DNA from: Leifsonia xyli subsp. xyli str. CTCB07 | GTDB lineage: Bacteria > Actinomycetota > Actinomycetes > Actinomycetales > Microbacteriaceae | NCBI RefSeq assembly: GCF_000007665.1 | Contig: NC_006087.1 | Span: forward strand, 1,364,001 to 1,428,000 | Length of the DNA: 64,000 nucleotides | Direction: 5' to 3' | Shown here: one piece after another, positions 11,508-21,133 of the stretch | Layout of the letters: every line of letters begins with the position of its first letter | Numbering within the stretch: the stretch's first letter is position 1 | Notes under the pieces: model-generated | Told to the model about the DNA's origin: nothing | Seen by the model: only the letters and a program-made list of their open reading frames with translations | Database searches by the model: none | Translations under genes and position numbers: made by a program

Positions 11508-12986
11508 TCAGCGCCGGTTGACCGGCGAATTCTGCAGCGGGTGGTCGCCATGCGCACGGCGGATCAGCGCGTCGAGGAAGGACGCGGACCAGCGCGCGAC
11601 ATCGTTGGTGAGCACCTTCTTGCGGAGGGCGCGCATCCGGCGGGTGCGGTCGCGACGCGGCATCTCGACGGCCTGCGCGATGGCGTCCTTGAGCCCCTCG
11701 ATGTCGTGCGGGTTGATGAGGAGCGCCTGGCGCAGCTCATCGGACGCGCCGGCGAACTCGCTGAGAATGAGCACGCCGTCCTCGTCCACACGGGTGGCGA
11801 CGTATTCCTTGGCGACCAGGTTCATTCCATCGCGCAGCGCCGTGACGAGCATGACATCGGCCGCGAGGTAGAGCGCGACCATCTCCTCACGCGGATAGCC
11901 GTGATGGAGATAGGCGACGGCGGTGTGACCGAGGGTGGAGTAATCGCCGTTGATCCGGCCGACCGTCAGCTCGATCTCGTCACGGAGCTGGCGGTAGGTC
12001 TCGACCCGTTCGCGGCTGGGACTCGCGACCTGCACGAGGGTCGCTTTCTCGACATCGAGCCGACCGTCGCGAAGCAACTCGCCGAACGCCTTGAGGCGGT
12101 GGCCGATCCCCTTCGTGTAGTCGAGGCGGTCGACACCCAGCATGATCGTCTCGGGGTTGCCGAGCTCCTCGCGGATCGCAGCGGCCCTGGCCCGGATCTC
12201 CGGGCGGCGGGCGAGTTCCTGGTACTGCTCGACGTCGATCGAGATCGGGAATGCGCGCGCGAGGACCGTCCGGACGAGCCCGCCGTGGCGGTTGGCCGTG
12301 ACGTGACGGTGCGATCCGGCCTCGGGGTCGTCGCTCTCGATCGGCACATCGATGATCGGCCCGCGCGTCTCGTAGCCCTTCAGCCGGCGGACGGCACGCG
12401 AGAAGTTGCTGGCGTCGGCGACGCGCTGGAAGCCGACGACATCCGCACCCAGCAGCCCGTCGATGATCTGACGACGCCAGGGCAGCTGCGAGTAGATGCC
12501 ATAGGGCGGGAACGGGATGTGGTTGAAGAATCCGATGACAAGGTCCGGACGCGACTCCCGCAGCATCTCGGGGACGAGCTGAAGCTGGTAGTCGTGTACC
12601 CACACGACCGCGCCTTTCGCTGCGACCGCGGCGGCGGCGGCCGCGAACCGGCGGTTGACCGCGACGTACGTCTCCCACCATTCGCGGTGGTAGCTCGGCG
12701 GTGCGATCACATCGTGGTAGAGCGGCCAGAGCGTGTCGTTGGAGAAGCCTTCGTAATACTCTTGCAGGTCCTGTTCGCTCAGCGGCACCGGCAGGATGGC
12801 GATGCCGTCCACCTCGAACGGCTCGACCTCCTCTCCGGCGACACCGGCCCAGCCGATCCAGACGCCGTCCTCCGCCCTCATGACCGGCTTCAGGGCGGCG
12901 ACCAGGCCGCCGGGCGACGGGCGCCAGCTCGATTCGCCTGTTTCGTCCACCACACGGTCGACGGGCAACCGGTTCGAGACGATCAC
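11508..12986 (-). CDS. otsA: trehalose-6-phosphate synthase
   Basis: GT20 glycosyltransferase joining UDP-glucose (or another NDP-glucose) to glucose 6-phosphate. The 492 residues include VVWVHDYQLQLVPEML, GVDRLDYTKGI and the C-terminal ALRDGMNLVAKEYVA block. In-frame sequence upstream of the GTG at 12986 encodes SYDL, which homologues also have, so the native start may be slightly earlier. However, no ATG/GTG/TTG exists between that point and an upstream TGA, only an ATT. No ribosome binding site is obvious at the GTG. Confidence 0.93.
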   Translation of the reverse strand: MIVSNRLPVDRVVDETGESSWRPSPGGLVAALKPVMRAEDGVWIGWAGVAGEEVEPFEVDGIAILPVPLSEQDLQEYYEGFSNDTLWPLYHDVIAPPSYHREWWETYVAVNRRFAAAAAAVAAKGAVVWVHDYQLQLVPEMLRESRPDLVIGFFNHIPFPPYGIYSQLPWRRQIIDGLLGADVVGFQRVADASNFSRAVRRLKGYETRGPIIDVPIESDDPEAGSHRHVTANRHGGLVRTVLARAFPISIDVEQYQELARRPEIRARAAAIREELGNPETIMLGVDRLDYTKGIGHRLKAFGELLRDGRLDVEKATLVQVASPSRERVETYRQLRDEIELTVGRINGDYSTLGHTAVAYLHHGYPREEMVALYLAADVMLVTALRDGMNLVAKEYVATRVDEDGVLILSEFAGASDELRQALLINPHDIEGLKDAIAQAVEMPRRDRTRRMRALRKKVLTNDVARWSASFLDALIRRAHGDHPLQNSPVNRR

Positions 12987-13164
12987 GAGGTCATAGCTGG
13001 CGGACGGTTTCTTGACCGGGGACAGGTTAATGGTCTGTCAACTCCCTCGGGACGCGACATGGCAGCGGATATCCGTCACAGTACCAGCGCGTGCGGGAAG
13101 TACACGGGATCGGTCGCCGTCCGGTCATGAGAAGTTCACATCCGGGTGGTTCGAGTGGGGCCGT

Positions 13165-13455
13165 GATGCGCATCGGCATGAGCACGGCCGGCGTCTCTCC
13201 GCACGGCGTCGCGGAGGCTTTTCGCGTCGCGGCCGAACTCGGCTTCGACGGGTCGACGTGATGGTCGCACGCGACGAGAGCACCCGGTCGGCAGCGGGGC
13301 TGAGCGTACTGCCGGAGCGGTTCGGCATCCCGGCGCTCAGCGTCATACCCCGTCCTGCCACTCACACACTTCGTCTGGGGATGCGACCAGCGGGTGAAAC
13401 GTAAGCGTTTGGCGCAGCTGGCGGCCGAGCTGGACGCGAAGACGGTGTGGGTGTC
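13165..13455 (+). pseudogene. remnant of a sugar phosphate isomerase/epimerase
   Basis: Starting MRIGMSTAGVSPHGVAEAFRVAAELGFDG, the frame shifts near 13250 and continues as VDVMVARDES with LSVLPERFGIPALSVI. A further shift gives a degraded VWGCDQRVKRKRLAQLAAELDAKTVWV. This order matches the first third of a xylose-isomerase-like TIM-barrel protein. The rest is missing: the sequence runs straight into the 3' end of the convergent SGNH gene, so the gene is both frameshifted and truncated. Confidence 0.7.
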
Positions 13456-14204
13456 TACGCGCGCCCGAGCAGCCAGACCAGTTCGCGCGCGTACTCGCCG
13501 TACCCGTCGACGGTCGGGTGGAAGGCGGCTGGCCCGCTCCGGCTGATCCACGGCGTCCCGGAGCCGATTCCATGCCCGGTGAAGTCCACTCCGATGTAGG
13601 CCAGGGGGAGTCCGGCCGCGTTCTGCTTCTCCACGGCGTCGCTGATGGTCTGGTTGAGGCCGAGAACGGCGGCGTTGACGGCCGTCGCCATCTCGAAGTC
13701 CGCAGCCTTCTGGTCCGAGTTGTCGTACAGGAGGGCGTAGCCCGTCACGACGATGCGCGCGTTGGAGGCTGCCTCGGCGACCCCGAGGTCATTGCCGCCG
13801 ATGCTCAGCGTGACGAGTTCGGTGCGATCGTCGAGGGCGATGAGCTGGTTCTTCAGCAGATCCCTGGTCGTGGCCCCCGCGCAGGCGGCGTTGACGACGA
13901 GGTCGACGCCGGTGTCGCGCGCGAAGATCTCCGGGTAGCTCTTCGGGCTCCTCCGGCACTTGCCGTATTCGATGCCGCCACCCATCCCGGCCGCGAACGA
14001 ATCGCCGAGCGCGACGTAGCGGGTGACTGCCGTGAGCGGTTTCTGAAAAAAGGCGTCAGGTGAGGGTGCGGGAGCGGCCGTGCGCGCTGACGGCGCCGGT
14101 GCGGGGGCCGCGGACTCGTTCTTTGCGGAGCAGGCGGACACCAGAGGCAGCGCCAAGGCCGCGAAGAGAGCGGCGAGGACAGTGGAAAAGGCTCCGTTTC
14201 GCAT
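13455..14204 (-). CDS. SGNH/GDSL hydrolase lipoprotein
   Basis: A predicted exported esterase/lipase-type hydrolase of about 249 residues. The N-terminus is a lipoprotein signal peptide (hydrophobic stretch then LVSAC lipobox), followed by an Ala/Pro-rich linker. Block I is VALGDSFAAGMG (nucleophile Ser), block III has SIGGNDLG, and FHPTVDGYGEY near the end carries the Asp/His of block V. A GTG directly before the ATG is an alternative start. The substrate is unknown; surface lipids or acetylated glycans are possible. Confidence 0.85.
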   Translation of the reverse strand: MRNGAFSTVLAALFAALALPLVSACSAKNESAAPAPAPSARTAAPAPSPDAFFQKPLTAVTRYVALGDSFAAGMGGGIEYGKCRRSPKSYPEIFARDTGVDLVVNAACAGATTRDLLKNQLIALDDRTELVTLSIGGNDLGVAEAASNARIVVTGYALLYDNSDQKAADFEMATAVNAAVLGLNQTISDAVEKQNAAGLPLAYIGVDFTGHGIGSGTPWISRSGPAAFHPTVDGYGEYARELVWLLGRA

Positions 14205-14295
14205 CACTCACACGCTACCGCGGGAGTCTCGGAAGTTCTCTGCCCGACCGTTCTGCGAGGGCCGGCAGGAGCACGCTGAGCACCCCAGGCCGGCC

Positions 14296-15450
14296 TCAGC
14301 CGGTGGCAGCGAGAGCGAGCGTGGCGAGCACGACAGTGACCGGGGCCACCATCGCGCCGAGCAGCGCATAGCGCCACCACGAAATCCCGGCGCCGAACGA
14401 CGTCAGCCGCTGATGCCAGAGGAGGGTGGCGAGCGAGGCCCAGGGCGTGATGAGTGGCCCCGCGTTCACGCCGATGAGCAGCGCTGCCAGCCGCACGGGG
14501 GAACCGGCGACCGGCTCCAGCGCGAGGTAGGCCGGGAGGTTGTCGATCGCGTTCGCACCGACCATGCCGGTCAGCGAGAGCCGCAGCAGGGCCAGCGGGG
14601 AATCGCCGTCGCCGGAGACTCGCGCCAGCAGCGTCCCGAGCCCGTTCGCCTGCAGTGCCTCAATGAACAGGAATAGCCCCGCCGCGAGCAGGAGGAGTTG
14701 CCAGGGCACCAGTCCGAAGCGCAGCGCCGAGCGGTTGCGGACCAGGAAGACCGCCGCCAGCAGCACCGCTGCGGCGCACGTCGGCAGCCACACCGGGAGC
14801 CCGGAGACGAGCATCGGGATGAGCGCAACGACGACGCCTGCGCTGATCCAGAACAGCACGGGGTCCGCGATGGTCTCCACCTCTCCGGTCTCGTAGCGGA
14901 CGAGGAGCGAGCGGCGGGAGAGGATGAAGACCACAACCATCGGCACGGTCATCGCGACCGGCGCCGGGATGAGCAGAAGCGTGGCGAACTGGACAGGCGA
15001 CGGGTTCCCCATCGCGTGCTGGGCGAGGAGGTTGGTCAGGTTGGAGACCGGGAGCAGCAGCGAACCGGCGTTCGCCATCCACACGGTCGTCAGCGCAAAC
15101 GGCAGGGGGTCGAGCCCAGCATGTCGTGCGAGGACTATCACGACGGGCGTCAGAAGCACAGCGGTGGTGTCAAGCGACAGGAAGACTGTGCTGAGCGCCG
15201 CCACCAGCACCACCAGCAGCCAGAGCGCCCAGGCCCGTCCGCGTCCCCAGCGCGCGGTCTGCTGCGCGACGGCGGTGAAGACGCCCGCCTCCGCGGCGAG
15301 TTCGGTCACGATGGTGATCGCGACGACGAAGAGCAGGATGGGCCACACCCGGTCCCAGAGCACCACGGCGTCGGCCAGCGGCAGCAGTCCCGTCGCGACA
15401 GCGATGCCGCCCAGCACAGCCAGCGCGGCACCCACGATCCCGGTTCGCAT
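14296..15450 (-). CDS. SLC13/ArsB-type anion permease
   Basis: Integral membrane transporter of about 384 residues with roughly ten hydrophobic segments. It has the ion-transporter signatures VFLSLDTTAVLLTPVVIVLA and VWMANAGSLLLPVSNLTNLLA in the first half and NAIDNLPAYLAL with GVNAGPLITPWASLATLLW in the second. The ATG at 15450 is chosen because GGAGAGG precedes it; the open frame extends further without homology. Substrate class (arsenite, dicarboxylate, sulfate) cannot be decided. No arsR or arsC is beside it. Confidence 0.8.
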   Translation of the reverse strand: MRTGIVGAALAVLGGIAVATGLLPLADAVVLWDRVWPILLFVVAITIVTELAAEAGVFTAVAQQTARWGRGRAWALWLLVVLVAALSTVFLSLDTTAVLLTPVVIVLARHAGLDPLPFALTTVWMANAGSLLLPVSNLTNLLAQHAMGNPSPVQFATLLLIPAPVAMTVPMVVVFILSRRSLLVRYETGEVETIADPVLFWISAGVVVALIPMLVSGLPVWLPTCAAAVLLAAVFLVRNRSALRFGLVPWQLLLLAAGLFLFIEALQANGLGTLLARVSGDGDSPLALLRLSLTGMVGANAIDNLPAYLALEPVAGSPVRLAALLIGVNAGPLITPWASLATLLWHQRLTSFGAGISWWRYALLGAMVAPVTVVLATLALAATG

Positions 15451-15541
15451 CCGGCCCCTCTCCTGCCCCTGAACGTTCGCGGACTCCGCCGATACAGTCG
15501 CCCCACGGAAGCGTACGCTAACGACGAGGGAAAGGACGCGC

Positions 15542-15730
15542 ATGCGCAAGTTCATCTTCAACGGAGCCGTCGTCAGCGCGGCGATCGGCCTGTTCACGAC
15601 GATCCAGTCGACCAGGAGGGGGGCCCGCGACTGGCGCGTCCCGCTCATGTGGATCAGTTCCGCGATCACCCTCGCCATCGCCATCGGAACCGTTGTGAAG
15701 GACTCCCGGGAGGCCAAACTGCGCGACTAG
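15542..15730 (+). CDS. small predicted membrane protein
   Basis: A 62-residue protein starting MRKFIFNGAVVSAAIG, with AAAGGA upstream of the ATG. It has a hydrophobic N-terminal stretch and a second one (LMWISSAITLAIAIGTVV), with basic residues between and after them, so it is probably a two-pass or hairpin membrane protein. It is divergent from the permease, with about 90 bp between the starts. No function is recognised. Confidence 0.55.
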   Translation: MRKFIFNGAVVSAAIGLFTTIQSTRRGARDWRVPLMWISSAITLAIAIGTVVKDSREAKLRD

Positions 15731-15836
15731 CGCAGAAATCAGCACGATTCCGCTGATCGTACGGCGTGTCCGCACGCTCTGCGATCCTTCCGCCGGGAGA
15801 CTTGTCCCGACAGGAGAACCGGGAAGGGGTCGTGTG

Positions 15837-16271
15837 ATGTTTGGTCGTAGGAGCCACGTCGCCATTCGTAAGCCAGTGGCGCCGGTCCCCCAGCTGACAG
15901 ACGCACAAATCCTCGCGCTCGTACACAGCAAGGTCTCCGAGCTGATCGGCGAGAAGGGCGAGTGGACGGTCGTCCGCCGGGGCGCCGACGACACCGACAC
16001 CGTCTTCCACTCGGTGCTCTCCCAGTCTGTCGCGGTCGGCATCACCGCGGCGATCGTCGAAGCTCGCACCCGGCTGGAAACAGGCGAGACCGCCGAGCCG
16101 CAGCACCGCGCGCCCACAGAACCCGTGCCGGTGATCGCCGCGGGAGCGGAAGCCGCCGAAGAGGAGTTCGCCGCGATGACGTGGGAGCCCGCGCCGATCA
16201 CGGTGTGGACCGATCTGCGCAAACCGGTCACCGGGGAGATCCCGGCTGTCCAGGAGCGCCCCGCAGCGTAG
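15837..16271 (+). CDS. hypothetical protein, 144 residues
   Basis: No family is recognised. The protein begins MFGRRSHVAIRKP and has a compact central part (LTDAQILALVHSKVSELIGEKGEWTVVRRGADDTDTVFHSVLSQSVAVGITAAIVEARTRL), then an acidic, Pro/Ala-rich tail. There is no signal peptide or membrane span. A purine-rich GGGAAGGGG lies upstream, and a GTG at 15834 is an alternative start. Base composition matches the neighbours, which supports a real gene. It is convergent with the dead zwf. Confidence 0.55.
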   Translation: MFGRRSHVAIRKPVAPVPQLTDAQILALVHSKVSELIGEKGEWTVVRRGADDTDTVFHSVLSQSVAVGITAAIVEARTRLETGETAEPQHRAPTEPVPVIAAGAEAAEEEFAAMTWEPAPITVWTDLRKPVTGEIPAVQERPAA

Positions 16272-16303
16272 CCCGCTCAGCCCGCCTCACCCGGTCCCCC
16301 GGC

Positions 16304-17685
16304 TCAGCCGACCGGCCGCCAGGACCCCGGACCGCCGGAGCCCGCGCGGTAGGTCTGCAAGGGAACTTCGCCCTTGCCCCACGCCGTCAGCACGGGAGCC
16401 ACGATGCGCCAGCACTCCACCGACGTGTGTGCTCCGACCGAGAGCGGCGGGTCCCCGTCGAGGATGCCCTCGACGACTTCGCCATATGCCTGCAACTGGC
16501 CAGCCCCGAAGTCCGCGGTCAGCGCGACGCGCTCGACCTCGCGCGGGTCGCCTGGGCCGTTGACGTTGAGCTCCAGGGACATCGAATCGGGCGCGAGCAT
16601 GATGCGGAGCTTGGCCGGCTCCGTGGTGCCCGTCAGCCCGGCCGGGATGCGCCGCGCCGGTTTGAAGGTGACCACGATCTCCCGCCGGCGCGTGCCAAGC
16701 GCTTTGCCCGAGCGGAGAGTGAACGGCACGCCGGCCCAGCGCCAGGTGTCGATCTGGACCGTCACCTCGGCGAGCGTCTCGTCTCGGTGCCGCGGGCCGG
16801 GTCGACGCCCGGCTCCCTGGAATAGGAAGGGAGTTCGCGACCCTCGACCGCGCCGGCGGTGTAGCGCGCGCGGCGGCTCGACTCCTTCGGACGGCCGCCC
16901 CACACCCGAGTGGCCCGGATGACAGCCGCCTTGGCCTCGCGGACGTCCACAGCGCCCAGGGTGGAGGGTGGCTCCATGGCCAGCACGGCCATGACTTGAA
17001 GCAAGTGGCTCTGGATCATGTCGACCAGGGCCCCGGCGTTGTCATAGTAACGGGCACGGTCCTCGAGTCCCAGCGTCTCGTCGTACACGATATCGACGCG
17101 CTCGATGTGATCGCCGTTCCACAGTGGCTCCAGGATGCTGTTGGCGAAGCGCAGCCCGATGAGATTGAGCACTGTGGAGCGGCCGAGGAAGTGGTCGATC
17201 CGGTGGATGCGCTCCTCCGGCGCCAGCGTCGCCAGCAGCTTGTTGAGCGCGACGGCGCTGCGTCGGTCCGTGCCGAACGGCTTCTCCAGTGCGAGGGTCA
17301 GCCCCGCGGGCCGGTCGATCGTCCCCAGCGCCGCGCAAGCCCTGGCCATGATCGACGGAGGAAGCGCGAAGTACAGAGCGGGGGCACCCTCGCAGGCGGC
17401 GAGGACGCGGCCCAGGTCACCGGGGTCGGTGACATCGGCGGAGAGGCACATCGTGTCCGAGAGGAGAGCGTCCACCGCAGCGCCCTCCGCCTGAGAGGTC
17501 GCGAACGACGCGCGGACCACCGACCGCCAGTGCGCGGTGGTCTATTCCTCGACGCCCGACCCGATCAGCCGGAAGCGGCGCTCGGGATGGTTCGTGAGCA
17601 GCTGGCCGATGGCGGGCAGAAGAAGCCTGGACGACAGATCGCCGCTCGCTCCGAGAATCACCAGAGTGCCCACGGACTGCGCCAT
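16304..17685 (-). pseudogene. zwf: glucose-6-phosphate dehydrogenase, inactivated
   Basis: Assembled frames give a near-complete G6PD. The N-terminus is MAQSVGTLVILGASGDLSSRLLLPAIGQL. An in-frame TAG follows VEE (about 17542-17544). The same frame then resumes with LEKPFGTD, the active-site RIDHFLGR and YDETLGLEDRARYYDNAGALVDMIQSHLLQVMAVLAMEPP. Near 16797 the frame shifts to DETLAEVTVQIDTWRWAGVPFTLRSGKALG and runs to the end. The TAG probably replaced a Trp codon. With two lesions, this copy of the oxidative pentose phosphate entry enzyme should be non-functional. Confidence 0.9.
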
Positions 17686-17702
17686 GCCCCTCAGAGTACG
17701 GC

Positions 17703-17708
17703 CATACT
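17703..17708 (+). promoter_or_regulatory. -10 box for a leaderless GH15 gene
   Basis: CATACT lies six bases before the ATG at 17715 and no ribosome binding site is present. That spacing places the transcription start at or next to the start codon. Confidence 0.5.
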
Positions 17709-17714
17709 GGGGAT

Positions 17715-19490
17715 ATGTCGCTCCCCATCGAGGATTACGCCCTGATCAGTGACTGCTTCACCGGAGCGCTCGTCGGCAGGGACGGCAGCATCGACTGGCT
17801 GTGCCTGCCCCGCTACGACTCGGGTTCGGCGTTCGGGGCCCTGCTCGGCACGGAGGACCACGGCCGCTGGCTGCTCGCGCCGTCCGATCCGGAGGCGACG
17901 AACACGCGACATTATGCGGGCGACACAATGACACTGGTCACCCGCTGGCGCACAGCGACCGGCGAGGTGGAGGTCGTCGACGCCATGCCGATGGGCGATC
18001 ACCGGGCGGATGTGGTGCGGCGGGTGCGTGGCATCCGGGGCACGGTGGAGATGCGGGAGGATCTGCGCATCCGGTTCGGGTACGCCACGGCTGTGCCGTG
18101 GGTGCGCCAGGACAAGACGGCGAAGCCGAACGCACTCGTCGCGGTCGCCGGTCCCGACGGCCTGGTGTTCCGCGGCTCGGCGCTGCGGCCGAGCGACCAC
18201 GCGCACAAGAGCCGGTTCACAGTCGAGGCGGGGCAGACGGTCGATCTGTCGATGACGTGGTTCCCCTCCCACCGCGCTGCGCCGGACGCGCCGGACGTCG
18301 AGGAGGCGCTCACGCACACCCGGTCGTGGTGGACCGAGTGGGCGGCCGGCTGCGATCACGACGGTCCCTATCGCGACGAGGTCGTGCGCTCGCTCATCCT
18401 GCTGCGCGCGCTCACCCACCTGGACACCGGCGGCATCGTGGCCGCGGCGACGACATCGCTCCCGGAGAGCTTCGGCGGCGAGCGGAACTGGGACTATCGC
18501 TATGTGTGGCTGCGGGACGCCTCCCTGACGATCGCGGTTCTGCTCTCGCACGGGTACCACGACTACGTGGGTCTCTGGCGGGACTGGCTGCTCCGAGCGG
18601 TCGCCGGCGACCCGGGCGACGTGCAGATCATGTACGGGCTCGGCGGCGAGCGCGACCTCGCCGAGCGGGAGATCGACAGTCTGCCGGGCTATCGGGGCGC
18701 GCATCCGGTGCGAGTCGGAAACGACGCCTCGACACAGTTCCAGGCGGATGTGATCGGCGAAGTGATGATCGCGCTGGATCGCGGCCGCGCGGCCGGGGTC
18801 GAAGAGACGCGGTTCTCCTGGGCGCTGCAGCGCGCGCTGATGCGCTACCTCGAGGAGCATTGGCGGAACCCCGACCACGGCATCTGGGAGATCCGCGGGG
18901 AGCCGCAGGTGTTCACGCACTCTCGAGCGCTCGTCTGGGCGGCGTTCAACTGCGCGGTCCGCGGCGTGGAGGAGTACGGGCTGAGCGGGCCGGTCGCTCG
19001 CTGGAAGCGCCTGCGCGACGAGATCCGTGCGGATCTGGAGGCGAACGGCTTCGACGAGGAGCGTGGCGCCTACGTGCAGTGCTTCGGCAGCGATCGGGTG
19101 GACGCCTCGCTCCTCGTCCTCCCACAGGTCTGCTACTGCGACGCCGAGGACCCGCGGATGCTCGGCACCGTCCACGCGATCGAGCAAGATCTGATGCACG
19201 AGGGGCTGCTGCTGCGCTACCGGACCGAAGGCGGCGTGGACGGGCTGCCGCCGGGAGAGAACCCCTTCCTCGCGTGCTCGTTCTGGCTGGTCGAGCAGTA
19301 CGCGCGCTCGCGCCGGGCCGACGACGCGAAGGCGCTGATGGACCGGCTGCTGGGCCTCGCCAACGATGTCGGGATGCTGTCCGAGGAGTACAACATGACA
19401 CGCCGTTCGCAGGCGGGTAACACGCCGCAAGCGCTCACGCACCTCGCGCTCGTGCGGGCGGCGGACGCGATCGCGGAGCTGAGCGCCTGA
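17715..19490 (+). CDS. glycoside hydrolase family 15 protein (glucoamylase/trehalase-like)
   Basis: A 591-residue cytoplasmic protein with the N-terminal beta-sandwich domain ([42 protein letters not shown]) and a C-terminal (alpha/alpha)6 barrel with [18 protein letters not shown] and [11 protein letters not shown]. Actinobacterial members are reported as glucoamylase- or trehalase-type enzymes; the actual substrate cannot be told here. otsAB about 5 kb away makes trehalose plausible. The start appears leaderless. clpS overlaps its stop by one base (TGATG). Confidence 0.88.
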   Translation: MSLPIEDYALISDCFTGALVGRDGSIDWLCLPRYDSGSAFGALLGTEDHGRWLLAPSDPEATNTRHYAGDTMTLVTRWRTATGEVEVVDAMPMGDHRADVVRRVRGIRGTVEMREDLRIRFGYATAVPWVRQDKTAKPNALVAVAGPDGLVFRGSALRPSDHAHKSRFTVEAGQTVDLSMTWFPSHRAAPDAPDVEEALTHTRSWWTEWAAGCDHDGPYRDEVVRSLILLRALTHLDTGGIVAAATTSLPESFGGERNWDYRYVWLRDASLTIAVLLSHGYHDYVGLWRDWLLRAVAGDPGDVQIMYGLGGERDLAEREIDSLPGYRGAHPVRVGNDASTQFQADVIGEVMIALDRGRAAGVEETRFSWALQRALMRYLEEHWRNPDHGIWEIRGEPQVFTHSRALVWAAFNCAVRGVEEYGLSGPVARWKRLRDEIRADLEANGFDEERGAYVQCFGSDRVDASLLVLPQVCYCDAEDPRMLGTVHAIEQDLMHEGLLLRYRTEGGVDGLPPGENPFLACSFWLVEQYARSRRADDAKALMDRLLGLANDVGMLSEEYNMTRRSQAGNTPQALTHLALVRAADAIAELSA

Positions 19491-19783
19491 TGGCCGCGCT
19501 CGCCCGGCCGGAGCGGGACACCGGGCTCGAGGCCCGGCTGAGGCTCGGAGAGCCGTGGGTGACGATCGTGTGGAACGACCCGGTCAACCTGATGTCGTAT
19601 GTGACCTACGTCTTCGAAAGCTACTTCGTCTACCCGGCGCGGGAGGCCGAACGGCTGATGCTGCTCGTCCACACCGAGGGCAAAGCCGGCGTCGCGACCG
19701 GCACCCGCGAGGAGATGGAACGGCATGTCGAGGCGATGCATGGCTTCGGGCTCTGGGCGACCCTGACGAAGGCGGACTCGTGA
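19490..19783 (+). CDS. clpS: ATP-dependent Clp protease adaptor
   Basis: A 97-residue adaptor that delivers N-degron substrates to ClpAP/ClpCP. The conserved core is present: [19 protein letters not shown] with the N-D-P substrate-pocket motif, then [23 protein letters not shown]. It is translationally coupled at both ends: TGATG with the GH15 gene and GTGA with the DUF2017 gene. The clpS-DUF2017 pair is a common actinobacterial arrangement. Confidence 0.92.
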   Translation: MAALARPERDTGLEARLRLGEPWVTIVWNDPVNLMSYVTYVFESYFVYPAREAERLMLLVHTEGKAGVATGTREEMERHVEAMHGFGLWATLTKADS

Positions 19784-20283
19784 GGCCGTTCCGCCGGACA
19801 CGGGACGGAACGCTGCGCGCCCGGTTCGAGCCGGACGAAGCGGAGATCCTGGCCCGGCTCGCCGCGGAGACGGCTGAACTCGCCGTGGACGCGGCGAGCG
19901 GCGCGGGCGATCCGCGGGAGGACCCGGCGTTCATCCGCCTGCTGCCGGACGCTTATTCGGGCGATGCGGAGGCGTCCGCGGAGTTCCGGCGCTTCACGGC
20001 CGGTGGGCTCGCGGAGCGGAAGGCGCTCACTGCGCAAGTGGTGATGGAGACGCTGGGCGGCGGGTCCGGCGCGATCGAGGTCCGTCTCGACGCGCCGCAG
20101 GCCGCTGCCTGGCTGCGCACGCTGACGGACATCCGGCTCGTGCTCGCGGCACGGCTCGGGATCGTGCAGGACGGCGACGAGGGCGACATCCACGACGCGG
20201 ACTCCGCCTTCCGGCGGGCCGTCTACGACTGGCTCGCCGGAGTGCAGGAGTCGCTGGTGCTGGCGCTGCGCTCGACGCGCTGA
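19780..20283 (+). CDS. DUF2017 family protein
   Basis: A 167-residue soluble protein starting at a GTG that overlaps the clpS stop (GTGA). The sequence [34 protein letters not shown] with a late [17 protein letters not shown] segment matches the actinobacterial DUF2017 family, nearly always found after clpS. Its function is unknown; tight coupling to clpS suggests a link to N-degron proteolysis. It has no signal peptide or membrane span. Confidence 0.85.
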   Translation: MRPFRRTRDGTLRARFEPDEAEILARLAAETAELAVDAASGAGDPREDPAFIRLLPDAYSGDAEASAEFRRFTAGGLAERKALTAQVVMETLGGGSGAIEVRLDAPQAAAWLRTLTDIRLVLAARLGIVQDGDEGDIHDADSAFRRAVYDWLAGVQESLVLALRSTR

Positions 20284-20504
20284 TGGTCCCGGGCTGACAG
20301 CCGGGAGCTGAGGAAGGAGCTCTCACCGGCATCCTCGCGACTCTCTCCCCCCTCATCGACATCCGCACCTCGCCGTCCGTCGCGCGTCGGAGACGGGCGC
20401 CGGCGGCCGAGGTGGGGAAGACCGGTTGACAGATCCGGGCTTCGCGTCTAGGTTTCTTTAAAGCCAGTTTAGTATTACGCCGGTCGGACTCACGAAGGAA
20501 CGCA

Positions 20505-20562
20505 ATGAAGCGGATCACTCTGCTCGCGGCAACAGCGAGCTCGGCTCTCCTCCTCGGGATGC
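20505..20562 (+). pseudogene. 5' stub of an exported protein gene
   Basis: ATG at 20505 has a good GAAGGAA ribosome site and encodes a signal-peptide-like MKRITLLAATASSALLLGM. After about 20 codons it runs into the antisense end of a dehydrogenase remnant and soon stops. It looks like the first bases of a sugar-binding lipoprotein or similar gene left after a deletion. The parent gene cannot be identified. Confidence 0.45.
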
Positions 20563-21133
20563 CGCCGTACACGGTCAGACCGCCCATCCCGGTGACGAGT
20601 TCCGTATAGCCGCCGGCGAGCCAGTGGATGACGTCGATATCGTGCGCGCCCTTCTGCAAGAGCAACCCGTTCGACTTCGCCCGCTCGGCGTGCCAGTCCT
20701 TGAAGTAGTAGTCGCCGCCGTTCCCGACGAAGTGGCGGCACCAGACCGCCTTGACCTCGCCGATCTCCCCACGCCGGATGATGTCGCGCATCGTCCGCAC
20801 GACAGCCATGTGCCGCATATTGTGCCCGACATAGAGCCGGGTCCCGGTCTCAGCGACGGCGGCCAGGATGGCATCGGCGTCCGCGAAGTCGATCGCGAGC
20901 GGCTAGATACACCGCGATGCCCGCACGGAACAGATCGCCCGCGACCTCGGCGTGGGCGTGATCGGGCGAGGTGACGAAGACAGCGTCCACCGCACCCGCC
21001 GCTCCGGACGCCACAGCGGCGATGAACTCACGATGGCCGGAGAAGATCAGCGGCGAGCCGAACCGCTCCGCGGCTCGCTCACGGGCGGCCTCGCTCGGAT
21101 CACCGCAAGGCGCAGCGGCCGTCTCCGTGTCAT
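20556..21133 (-). pseudogene. Gfo/Idh/MocA-family dehydrogenase, multiply broken
   Basis: Minus-strand frames give MTRRRPLRLAVIRA, then AAERFGSPLIFSGHREFIAAV, AVDAVFVTSPDHAHAEVAGDLFRAGIAVYL, ADAILAAVAETGTRLYVGHNMRHMAVVRTMRDIIRRGEIGEVKAVWCRHFVGNGGDYYFKDWHAERAKSNGLLLQKGAHDIDVIHWLAGG. This is the Rossmann plus catalytic domain of a sugar dehydrogenase, with several frameshifts, a shortened NAD-binding region and a missing C-terminus. Its ATG overlaps the stop of the ROK gene (ATGA), so the two were a translationally coupled sugar-response operon. Confidence 0.8.

Noticed and set aside
13027..13551. Minus-strand frame of 174 codons beside the SGNH gene
   Set aside because: Its content does not resemble any protein, and the plus strand carries the sugar isomerase remnant over the same bases.
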